This document shows, one piece after another, positions 19,397 through 26,146 of a stretch of DNA of 26,146 nucleotides. Origin of the DNA: a virus; IMG/VR virus record IMGVR_UViG_3300025383_000094, positions 1-26,146 of that record; one strand, 5' to 3'. Each line of letters starts with the position of its first letter. The first letter of the stretch is position 1. The translations under genes and the position numbers were made by a program. A model generated the notes under the pieces. That model made no database searches. It had not been told where the DNA came from and saw only the letters and a list, made by a program, of their open reading frames with translations.

Positions 19397-21685
19397 TCAA
19401 TATTTTCCGTCTGCACTTGCGCGGTAGCGTATGCCGCCAAGCCGCCAGAATGTGCCTACGTCATTAGATGATACATTAACTGCTATCAAACGCGCCCGAA
19501 TACGGGTGGAAATATATTCAGTTTGTTGCGTCATAGGATACGGCCCGTAAACAATTGGGGTATCCCCCGGATAATTAGTCCCATAAAATGTCATTTGAAC
19601 GGTTGCATTTGGGTTACCGCTATACGTTCCCCATTTCATGTCTGGCCAAACTTGGTCAACAAACATGATGTTGTCCGCATCAGCTATTTCAAAATAACCC
19701 GTTTGGAATGAAGAGTTCATCGCGACCGCCCGAGTGCCGGATGCAGCATCGTTTCCTATTTCATGCTGGTATAAATAATTATCAGTCCCAGCACCAATGG
19801 GAGGCCCAAGCACAGATTGATCAATCCAAGCAGTACGGCCAAGAGAACCGTAGTCCCATTGGTTGATTGACATGTTAAATTTGACATAAGAATCATTTTC
19901 CCCGTTCGTGCTATTAACGGATGGGTAATACCAAGTTATTTCATTAAATTGGCTATTAACCGCGCAACGAATATGTTGGGTGTACGGTACGCCATTAGCA
20001 TCGCTTCCCGTATTAAGGTTTTGAAAAAGAACGTCCCAAACAGGGCAAGGCATTGGTTGGGGACCTTGGCCAGCATTCATAAAGAACTGCTTTTGAGACA
20101 TCCAATAGATAGTGTTGTTTAATTGACCAACACATTTGCGGGAAATAGCGCCGCAATTTGCACCGATCTTGTTAAACCCATAAACCAGAGGCGCACCAAT
20201 ATACTGCATGGACCATAAGTCCAAATCAGTCCAAATTAGACCTTGTTGTGCCGCCTGAACGCAAGTTACAATTTTGGAACCCGTAGGTATGCGGAAAGAA
20301 CCTGCTTGGTTTTGAGCGGTTCCTATCCACGTCGTAAAATCGGAAACATCAGACCAGCGAATCAAAAGAGGGTCTTGTTGAAGCGTAAATGAACTACCCC
20401 ACGCAACAACTTGACGCTGTGGCATAGCGATAAATATTCCATCATTGACCAGCGGAACTTGCGAACCAAGCAATTGCGCGTTCAAAAACGAACCATTAGG
20501 CTGCCAATAATAAATAGCGCCGCCAGCAGGGCAAGCAACCAAATCCTGACCGAAATTGTCCAAAGACCAATCTTCAGCCGTAATTGGCGACCCCGGTAAA
20601 GAAGAAGAGAACGAAACGCCTATACCAAATCCACCGAATCCATAACTTCCCGTACCTGTTATTGATGTAGATGATACGGTTTGGCTGATGCTTACCGTAT
20701 AAGTTCCAGCGCCGCCTCTGCCCGTTCCGTAAGCGGTGACAACCGTGTTAGACGCAATACCTGATCCCGTAATTGTCATTCCAACAGATAATGGAACACC
20801 TGAGGCAAATGATGCGACCGTTAAAAGTGTTCCAGAAATAGAGCCATTTACAAAAGACTGGCTAACAACACCAAACCCAGAACCTTGGATTTGAGGGTTT
20901 CCCGTAACATAATAATTAATGTTTACGTTTCCCGCATTAATTGAAACGGGGCCAGTTGTAGATGTTGCTGTGGTTCCAGAATTAAACGTGAAGTTATTTG
21001 CATCAGTAACGGATAAAACCGTATAAAGTCCAAATAAATTTATTCCACCTACGCTGGTTGAAACGCCAATATAAAACGATGTTCCAATGCTATATCCATG
21101 ATTAGGAAAATTGCATGAGACAACTTGAGATCCAGATCCGGATGTAAACGCATAAACAGACCCGCCATTTGATACGTTGGAAGTAGCGGCAGAACCTGCT
21201 GTTATCGTATAGGATGAACTGGATACAAAAGTTGTATTATATGGACCTGTTAAGACAATTCCCCCGACAGACACAGGGGTAACAAATTCCACATAATCTA
21301 AATTAGACGTAGTGATGTTAGAGTCACTAACGGTTACTGTGGAAGAACCTGCGGAAGTTGTATAATTTGGCGCTGGATTATCCGTGTAAATATACGGCGT
21401 AATATTGGATAAGCTGCCATTGGTTAAAACAGCCAATTCGTTTGTCGCGCCAATTGCAAGATGGTTTACCGCATCTAAATCCGCAAACCCTTTTAAGGCC
21501 CTTACGGTAGATTGAATTGGGGAGTTATAATATGCAACCCAACCGCCCAGTTTTTGGGGCAAGCCAAAATTATTGCGGTCTGGAAGAAACCGAATCAAAT
21601 TGGTCTGTGATAACGCCGCTTCATTTAGAACTGGCGTTACAATTAAATCCGTTCCCGGAATCAGTTTGAGCGTACTACGTGCCAT
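19397..21685 (-). CDS. P22 gp10-like tail stabilisation/hub protein
   Basis: A 762-aa protein. The opening (LIVTPVLNEAALSQTNLIRF, LGGWVAYYNSP, LKGFADLDAVNHLAIGATNE) and the central DNFGQDLVACPAGGAIYYWQ, RWSDVSDFTTW and LWSMQYIGAPLVYGFNKI are characteristic of the phage stabilisation protein family (P22 gp10). These proteins form part of the short tail beneath the portal and adaptor. It is longer than P22 gp10 (~470 aa) because residues ~100-350 contain inserted Ser/Thr/Gly-rich beta domains, including the phage repeat SISGTLLTVASFASGVPLSV ... GTGRGGAGTYTVSISQTVSS. Start ATG 21685 has AGGGGG upstream; the adaptor gene precedes it. Confidence 0.85.
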   Translation of the reverse strand: MARSTLKLIPGTDLIVTPVLNEAALSQTNLIRFLPDRNNFGLPQKLGGWVAYYNSPIQSTVRALKGFADLDAVNHLAIGATNELAVLTNGSLSNITPYIYTDNPAPNYTTSAGSSTVTVSDSNITTSNLDYVEFVTPVSVGGIVLTGPYNTTFVSSSSYTITAGSAATSNVSNGGSVYAFTSGSGSQVVSCNFPNHGYSIGTSFYIGVSTSVGGINLFGLYTVLSVTDANNFTFNSGTTATSTTGPVSINAGNVNINYYVTGNPQIQGSGFGVVSQSFVNGSISGTLLTVASFASGVPLSVGMTITGSGIASNTVVTAYGTGRGGAGTYTVSISQTVSSTSITGTGSYGFGGFGIGVSFSSSLPGSPITAEDWSLDNFGQDLVACPAGGAIYYWQPNGSFLNAQLLGSQVPLVNDGIFIAMPQRQVVAWGSSFTLQQDPLLIRWSDVSDFTTWIGTAQNQAGSFRIPTGSKIVTCVQAAQQGLIWTDLDLWSMQYIGAPLVYGFNKIGANCGAISRKCVGQLNNTIYWMSQKQFFMNAGQGPQPMPCPVWDVLFQNLNTGSDANGVPYTQHIRCAVNSQFNEITWYYPSVNSTNGENDSYVKFNMSINQWDYGSLGRTAWIDQSVLGPPIGAGTDNYLYQHEIGNDAASGTRAVAMNSSFQTGYFEIADADNIMFVDQVWPDMKWGTYSGNPNATVQMTFYGTNYPGDTPIVYGPYPMTQQTEYISTRIRARLIAVNVSSNDVGTFWRLGGIRYRASADGKY

Positions 21686-21688
21686 AGG

Positions 21689-22618
21689 TTACCCCCTTGG
21701 CGGTGTAGCAATAGGTGAAGGCGATTGCGATCCCCAAGCTGAGGATTGAAATTTTTTCCTATACTCCTCTACCATCGCACCTTTAAGGAGCGTCTGATAC
21801 TGCTGCTCCCAATTCACAGGCATTTGTTGGTCAGCGCCCGTTGATGAAAAATTGCGTTGATAACCGCCAATGTAAATCATAGATGCCGCAATTAACATAT
21901 CCGGCAAATAAGTTGAGATAAAATTGGCATTGTTTCCGTTGGCCGCATAACCAATGGATGTTGGGTTTCCATAAAGGCCGCCCAACGTAATTTGGATAAC
22001 GGTTGAGTTAACTACTGAAACTGCATACGAACCATTGTACGATAAAGGGCTGAAGTTGCCCAAATAAACGGTATTTCCTGTCGTTAACCCATGAGCGGAA
22101 GAAAACGTAATCGTTGCTTGTGTATTGATTGTGTTTACAGAAGCAATGCTTGGCAGTCCACCCAACGGGTTGGAATGCACTGTTCCCGTTAAAGTTAATG
22201 AATAAGATGCGTTAGGATACGGCCCAAGGAGAATGTACTGGCTTGTATTTCCAGTCGTGGCCGAATCACCGCCATATACAGCAAAGACACTTGGAACTCC
22301 AGAACTGGCAACACTATTATATACAGATTGGATATATTCCTTCGCCACAGGGGTCAATGGATAGTTTACGCCATTGTTATTTACCTGAATCGTCTGCAAC
22401 GTAATGAACGCTGCCGTAGGTATAGTGATCAGATTGTTGCCGGAGGTGGTGGTGTACGATGTTGAGTCGTACACCTGTGTTGACAGGAAATCTATGTCCC
22501 GTTGCATACGCAATTGGGCATAATTAATCGCCTGAGGTAAAATGATCAAAAAGTTAGGATCAGTCGTGGGGACAACTGCCAGAGTAGAAATCTGAGACAA
22601 ATAATCCGTATAGTTCAC
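21689..22618 (-). CDS. head-tail adaptor (P22 gp4 / SU10 adaptor-like)
   Basis: A 309-aa protein with an N-terminal helical part (MNYTDYLSQISTLAVVPTTD, LPQAINYAQLRMQRDIDFLS) and a C-terminal helical part (YLPDMLIAASMIYIGGYQRN, MPVNWEQQYQTLLKGAMVEE), as in podovirus adaptor proteins that join portal and tail hub. Residues ~165-220 carry an inserted beta segment (SSAHGLTTGNTVYLGNF, NGSYAVSVVNSTVIQITLGG). Its place just before the stabilisation protein supports the assignment. The start is GTG 22618 with TAGG six bases upstream. Confidence 0.8.
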   Translation of the reverse strand: MNYTDYLSQISTLAVVPTTDPNFLIILPQAINYAQLRMQRDIDFLSTQVYDSTSYTTTSGNNLITIPTAAFITLQTIQVNNNGVNYPLTPVAKEYIQSVYNSVASSGVPSVFAVYGGDSATTGNTSQYILLGPYPNASYSLTLTGTVHSNPLGGLPSIASVNTINTQATITFSSAHGLTTGNTVYLGNFSPLSYNGSYAVSVVNSTVIQITLGGLYGNPTSIGYAANGNNANFISTYLPDMLIAASMIYIGGYQRNFSSTGADQQMPVNWEQQYQTLLKGAMVEEYRKKFQSSAWGSQSPSPIATPPRG

Positions 22619-22633
22619 GACTGCCTACTTTCA

Positions 22634-22825
22634 TTACTGAGCGGGCGTATCCACAGGAGCGGGAGCAGATGATGCGGTTTCAGCCGCATTAATCTGAGGC
22701 TGTGCTTGGGTTTTAATATTTTCGTACACCGCAATGCCCGCCTCAAGAGGTAGCTTTCCAAGACCAGCAAGTACGACATTAATTTCAGAAACCGTTAAGC
22801 TAAGGTTCAATTTCAAATTTTCCAT
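22634..22825 (-). CDS. small conserved tail-region protein, 63 aa
   Basis: Reads LNLSLTVSEINVVLAGLGKL then PLEAGIAVYENIKTQAQPQI: a strand followed by helices, in the 'l.LtvnevN.vL..L.klP.e....li..I..Qa..Q' pattern I know from many phage tail regions, function unknown. It ends in an Ala/Pro-rich tail. ATG 22825 is preceded by AGGAGA six bases upstream. Confidence 0.75.
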   Translation of the reverse strand: MENLKLNLSLTVSEINVVLAGLGKLPLEAGIAVYENIKTQAQPQINAAETASSAPAPVDTPAQ

Positions 22826-22834
22826 TTTTATCTC

Positions 22835-23389
22835 CTATATAATTGTCCAAGTAGACGGTGAATTAACAACTATTGTAACTCCAGCATCAATCGTAATAGG
22901 CCCCGCCGTCATGGCGTTTTGATTTGATGGTATTGTATAATTAGCGGTAACTTCTTGATTGTTCAAATAAAATATTCCGTTTGCCGCCCCGGCGGTAGAT
23001 GTTAGCCCGTCGTTGGCGTAAAATATATTTGTTCCATCAGAATATACGGTTACGTTAAAACCTTGATTGATTATAACAGCGTTTCCGCCGCCAGCCGATG
23101 CTGCTGTAATATAATACGCGCCAATGGTCTGATTGGAAACAATCCAAAATCCGCCCTCTGATGGGAATGTTATTGTAATGTTGGTAGAAATAGTACCCGT
23201 AAGCAAAATACGCATATTTTGGCATTGGGTAGATGTAAGGGTAACATTTGTATTCGTCAAAGCAACTGAGGCGGTGGAGCCTAAGGCCGCATCCAAAATA
23301 TCAGCATTCGCGTTTAGTGGGATATCCCACGTTGGCGATGTCTGATTATATGTTGGCTTGTTTAACTGCTTATTACTGGTGGTAGCCAT
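22835..23389 (-). CDS. tail fibre-type protein, 184 aa
   Basis: The N-terminus (NKQLNKPTYNQTSPTWDIPL, NANADILDAALGSTASVAL) is a common particle-attachment opening of phage tail fibres. The middle is beta-structured (LLTGTISTNITITFPSEGGF). The C-terminus (LNNQEVTANYTIPSNQNAMT, AGPITIDAGVTIVV, STWTII) is a short domain shared by many phage appendage proteins. Likely part of the adhesion apparatus. One-base overlap with the preceding gene (TAATG). Confidence 0.75.
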   Translation of the reverse strand: MATTSNKQLNKPTYNQTSPTWDIPLNANADILDAALGSTASVALTNTNVTLTSTQCQNMRILLTGTISTNITITFPSEGGFWIVSNQTIGAYYITAASAGGGNAVIINQGFNVTVYSDGTNIFYANDGLTSTAGAANGIFYLNNQEVTANYTIPSNQNAMTAGPITIDAGVTIVVNSPSTWTII

Positions 23390-23628
23390 TATTTATCCAC
23401 CTTCTGTTCAAGTCTATCAAATATCTTTGTCAGCATGGCCTCAATCCGGTTTAAGTGGGACATAAGATCGTCTTTGCTGACATATTTTGTAGGCAGATCA
23501 ACCCGTATGTCATTTATCATTTGGCGGTCACGGTTTTGCTCATTGACGATTTGAGTATAGAAATACCCTACCGCAGCAAACCCCGCCGTAATGATGATGT
23601 TAACGATTTGCTGCCAGTCTAAGGTCAT
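23389..23628 (-). CDS. small membrane-anchored coiled-coil phage protein, 79 aa
   Basis: An N-terminal hydrophobic helix (IVNIIITAGFAAVGYFYTQI, residues ~8-27) is followed by a charged coiled-coil-like region ending in HLNRIEAMLTKIFDRLEQKV. Small 'one helix plus coiled coil ending in DK' proteins are frequent near phage tail and lysis genes. The layout would also suit a holin-like or i-spanin-like role, but it is short and sits among fibre genes, far from the endolysin. Start ATG 23628 overlaps the fibre stop by four bases. Confidence 0.65.
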   Translation of the reverse strand: MTLDWQQIVNIIITAGFAAVGYFYTQIVNEQNRDRQMINDIRVDLPTKYVSKDDLMSHLNRIEAMLTKIFDRLEQKVDK

Positions 23629-24761
23629 GGGTGCGCGGCCTTATACTGGTCAAATTCTGCTTTAAGTTCTTGAATTGCTTTTGTAAGAATGGCAATCATG
23701 TTGCCTTCCGCAATACCAAGAAATTTCTCTTTGGTTTTATCAAGAAGCGTAACTTCGCTTTCTTTAATTATGCTGTTGACATAAACCTGACCGGACAATG
23801 CAGTTTGCACTTCTTGGGCCAAAAACCCAACCGTTGTGTTTTGTGTATCAAAATCGTGAACCGGATGCTGTTTCCAATTAAATGAAACCGGATTTAATTT
23901 GCTTACAAGGTCTAACGCGCCAGTAAGCGGCGTGACATTAGTTTTGTAATTGGCATCAGACGTTGCAATGGTTGACGATGTAGCAAATATTTGGCTATTT
24001 ACTTGAAGTTTGTATGAACCGTTTGATGACGTATACCCCACCAGCAGATTGCCGGAGGTGTCAATACGCATACGTTCATATGAACTTAAACTATATGTGG
24101 TACCACGAGTTTGAGCAGTAGCGCTGTTTGTGTAAAACGCTATATAACCATTGTTGGCAAGTCTTATTGCATTGTTTGCAACCGTACCTGTGTATGCCGA
24201 TAAAACAGTTTGCGAAGAAGTGCTGCCATAAAGACTGGATGCTAAGAGTAAATCACCAGAACTATATTCATTCCAAATTGTTGAAAAATTGCTTGTTGTG
24301 GGGCCAAATGCGATTCCATTTCCATTTGTAGATGGCAAAACAAGGGTATTAGATAAATTAGATGATACCCCAATACCTACGTTGCCGGAAGTATCTAATG
24401 ATATGCGGGGGGTAGCATTTGTAATAATATTAAAAGGATGATTTGATGTTGTGCCTGCCTGCCCAGAAGTGCCACTTGAATCACCCAATATAGATGAAAC
24501 GCCGCCAGTAGACGTGTAACGTATAAAGTTCCCGTTAGAGCCGGAAACATCCAGTTTAACGCCCGGCGAAGTCGTCCCAATACCCACATTCTGGCTGGCA
24601 TCTATATACAGCGCATTAGTACCCGCCGTAGATACGCCCCATGTTGTGGCGGATGGGTAATAGACACCCGTGGTAGGTGTGGTGGTGTTCGTGTCAGCGG
24701 GAGCAGATGCTGAACCAAGGACGTTTTGTATTCCCGCACTTCCTGATAGTGTGATGGCCAT
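23625..24761 (-). CDS. tail fibre/spike protein with C-terminal S74 chaperone domain, 378 aa
   Basis: The N-terminal two thirds contain repeated beta-helix-type motifs (QNVGIGTTSP, SGNVGIGVSS, SGNLLVGYT) of trimeric phage fibres. The last ~110 residues form an intramolecular chaperone (peptidase S74/endosialidase type). It starts at S268-D269 in ATSDANYKTNV, continues with LNPVSFNWK and VGFLAQEVQ, and ends in a coiled coil (AILTKAIQELKAEFDQY). The Ser-Asp is the family's autocleavage site, so the chaperone is probably released after trimerisation. The usual RLKENI next to it is replaced by NYKTNV. It starts one base after the stop of the next fibre gene. Confidence 0.88.
   Translation of the reverse strand: MAITLSGSAGIQNVLGSASAPADTNTTTPTTGVYYPSATTWGVSTAGTNALYIDASQNVGIGTTSPGVKLDVSGSNGNFIRYTSTGGVSSILGDSSGTSGQAGTTSNHPFNIITNATPRISLDTSGNVGIGVSSNLSNTLVLPSTNGNGIAFGPTTSNFSTIWNEYSSGDLLLASSLYGSTSSQTVLSAYTGTVANNAIRLANNGYIAFYTNSATAQTRGTTYSLSSYERMRIDTSGNLLVGYTSSNGSYKLQVNSQIFATSSTIATSDANYKTNVTPLTGALDLVSKLNPVSFNWKQHPVHDFDTQNTTVGFLAQEVQTALSGQVYVNSIIKESEVTLLDKTKEKFLGIAEGNMIAILTKAIQELKAEFDQYKAAHP
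24036..24060 (-). repeat. partial copy of the fibre repeat in the 378-aa fibre gene
   Basis: CCCCACCAGCAGATTGCCGG and the next bases match the two 36-bp repeats of the neighbouring gene before diverging; encodes SGNLLVG. Shared stretches like this could allow recombination between the two fibre genes. Confidence 0.8.
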
Positions 24762-24762
24762 A

Positions 24763-26109
24763 TTATGCTCCTACCTTGGCTTGAAGGGCGGTGATTTCAG
24801 CGGCTTGGGCGTCTACTTTGGCGGAAAGTTCTTGAATTGCTTTTACAAGCACAGGAATTAATGCGCTTGGGCCAACTGACTTATATGGGTTAGAAGGATC
24901 ATTACTTTCTCCCCATACATCCGTTGCTTCAGGAAATACTTGTTCTATTTCTTGTGCAATAAATCCAAGTTGGTTTTTCTTACCGTTACCTTGTCCTTCT
25001 TTCCAATCAAAACGACGTGGTTTTAAAGCGGTGATAATGTTTAAACCATCTGTAGCATCTACAATGTTTTCTTTAAGCCGTTGATCTGAAGCTGATTGAA
25101 CAGTTGTATTTTGAGCAAAAAGAGTACCATCACCACGTACCCTAAACGCGTAAGCGCCCCCGCCTGAATAATAACAAGCAAGAATACTGTATGCGGTAGA
25201 AGCACCTTGCCCTGTGATCATCTGCACAAGTTCGCCAGTATATCCAGTAGTTCCGTTATTAATAAAACGCGAAGCACCACCCGCACCAGATATATTAACG
25301 TCTACTTCTAATTTTCCGTAAGATGACGTCGTCGTCCCCACCAGCAGATTGCCGGAGGAGTCGATGGTGGCACGGATAGTATTATTAGTGCCAAATTGAA
25401 TAGGATAAGCGCCGCCATTTGATAAAATTGTAGCGTAAGCAGACGAACCGCTGACAAGATTGCCGCCAGAACTATTTTCTGTTCCAACCACAGATGTAGT
25501 ATTGCTTACAAATGCCAAATATGGTGAGTTTGTACCAGTCGTTACACCAACAACAACTTTCATATCAGTTGAGGAATTTGGTTGGACAAAATTAACTCTT
25601 GCGCCACCAATCTGGGAAGTCGTCCCCACCAGCAGATTGCCGGAGGAGTCGATGCGCATACGTTCTGCCAAAGTGCCACTACCAATGGTGGCAAACTTCA
25701 TTACACTGCCTTCAGACCCAACTGTTCCACTTACGCATACTGTCTGGATATAGGCTTGCTTAATAGGAGTTGAGTTGTTGTAGGCAAAGAAGTTAAGTGC
25801 GCCGCCGCTTACCCCATCAGGTGCGGATTGATAAAGAATACCGGTTCCATCTAAATTTGAAAATGTTCCAACAGTCAATTTATTGTAAGAACTAGGAGAA
25901 GTCGTCCCAATACCTACATTCTGGGACGTATCAATCGTCATTGCGGTCGTACCCGCAGACTGAATCGTCAATGCAGTAGCCGCCGCACTTGTGATTGTAT
26001 TGGTTGTTGCAGCCGCGCCAAAGGTTACGCCGCCCGTGGAACCAAGCGTCATGTTAACCGTACCAGAAGATGGTTCTTGGATAACTGTTGTTTTAAGAGT
26101 TGCGGCCAT
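24763..26109 (-). CDS. tail fibre/spike protein with C-terminal S74 chaperone domain, 448 aa
   Basis: Paralogue of the 378-aa fibre with the same architecture: opening ending in MTLGSTGGVTFGAAATTNT, repeated QNVGIGTTSP and SSGNLLVGTT units, then a canonical S74 domain beginning at S341-D342 (QSASDQRLKENIVDATDG). It continues with LKPRRFDWK, LGFIAQEIEQVFPEA, LIPVLVKAIQEL and a coiled-coil end. Expected to form a trimeric fibre whose chaperone self-cleaves. It is the first complete gene of the late operon in this window and starts four bases after the stop of a further gene. Confidence 0.9.
   Translation of the reverse strand: MAATLKTTVIQEPSSGTVNMTLGSTGGVTFGAAATTNTITSAAATALTIQSAGTTAMTIDTSQNVGIGTTSPSSYNKLTVGTFSNLDGTGILYQSAPDGVSGGALNFFAYNNSTPIKQAYIQTVCVSGTVGSEGSVMKFATIGSGTLAERMRIDSSGNLLVGTTSQIGGARVNFVQPNSSTDMKVVVGVTTGTNSPYLAFVSNTTSVVGTENSSGGNLVSGSSAYATILSNGGAYPIQFGTNNTIRATIDSSGNLLVGTTTSSYGKLEVDVNISGAGGASRFINNGTTGYTGELVQMITGQGASTAYSILACYYSGGGAYAFRVRGDGTLFAQNTTVQSASDQRLKENIVDATDGLNIITALKPRRFDWKEGQGNGKKNQLGFIAQEIEQVFPEATDVWGESNDPSNPYKSVGPSALIPVLVKAIQELSAKVDAQAAEITALQAKVGA
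25331..25366 (-). repeat. 36-bp direct repeat, copy 1, in fibre gene
   Basis: Identical over 36 bases to 25619-25654; it encodes the IDSSGNLLVGTT unit. A shorter version (first ~24 bases) lies in the neighbouring fibre gene at 24036-24060. The identity at DNA level, including synonymous sites, exceeds that of the surrounding sequence. Confidence 0.9.
25619..25654 (-). repeat. 36-bp direct repeat, copy 2, in fibre gene
   Basis: Second identical copy of the 25331-25366 sequence within the 448-aa fibre gene, 288 bases away, in the same frame (96 codons). Confidence 0.9.
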
Positions 26110-26112
26110 GAA

Positions 26113-26146
26113 TTAGGTTCCTGATGTGGATGCAAGCAAATAATAC
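26113..26146 (-). CDS. C-terminal end of an upstream late gene (runs off right edge)
   Basis: On the minus strand the frame entering from the right edge reads YYLLASTSGT followed by TAA, ending three bases before the ATG of the 448-aa fibre gene. The tight spacing is like the rest of the operon, and 'LASTSGT' endings are common in phage structural proteins, so this is probably the end of a virion protein. Only ten codons are visible, so its identity cannot be given. Confidence 0.45.
   Translation of the reverse strand, partial: YYLLASTSGT

Noticed and set aside
23389-23628. 79-aa membrane protein as an i-spanin
   Set aside because: Has a membrane helix and coiled coil, but sits among fibre genes far from holin and endolysin, and no nested or adjacent lipoprotein gene is visible.

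Overview
The window is a 26 kb piece of a tailed bacteriophage or prophage genome, most likely a short-tailed (podovirus-like) phage of an alphaproteobacterium. The host assignment rests on a GcrA-family regulator at 2175-2657 (GcrA works with CcrM/GANTC methylation in Alphaproteobacteria) and on an operator-binding protein of a Cro-like type. The podovirus call rests on a P22 gp10-like tail stabilisation protein, a head-tail adaptor and large glycine-rich ejection-type proteins. No terminase, portal, capsid, integrase or tRNA gene is visible; head genes probably lie beyond the right edge.

Layout. (1) 1-2097, minus strand: an early control/replication arm read leftward from a Cro-like regulator (1852-2097) through a DUF1064-type nuclease, two winged-helix replication-type proteins, an overlapping 103-aa ORF and the first 20 codons of another gene. 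(2) 2098-2174: a divergent promoter/operator region. (3) 2175-7573, plus strand: a tightly packed early arm, GcrA-like regulator, PD-(D/E)XK nuclease, then a recombination module (YqaJ exonuclease, ERF annealing protein, DUF1367/NinB-like protein, small protein with an SSB-like acidic tail, HNH endonuclease) and small phage proteins. (4) 7552-7624: two hairpins at the convergent junction. (5) 7624-26146, minus strand: the late operon read leftward, from tail fibres with S74 chaperone domains (right edge), through tail hub and adaptor, virion proteins, a GNAT enzyme, a 1783-aa protein with a transglycosylase domain, a 746-aa ejection-type protein and an ADP-ribosyltransferase-like protein, to holin and endolysin.

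How it works together. A 17-bp near-palindrome that contains the -35 hexamer is present both in the divergent control region and, at the same distance from a shared AACAACGGG leader, in front of the YqaJ exonuclease. This suggests that one repressor co-ordinates the regulator operon and the recombination operon. The late operon encodes a set of probably ejected proteins (194 aa, 1783 aa, 746 aa, ART-like) that share a short Gly-Gly-Arg/Lys-Ile/Val motif.

Points most worth checking: an apparent ATC start codon at 19383, an out-of-frame overlap of about 257 nt at 128-384, the duplicated operator, and the ART-like virion protein. Genes are packed with 1-14 nt overlaps nearly throughout, and no gene-free stretch exceeds 300 bases.
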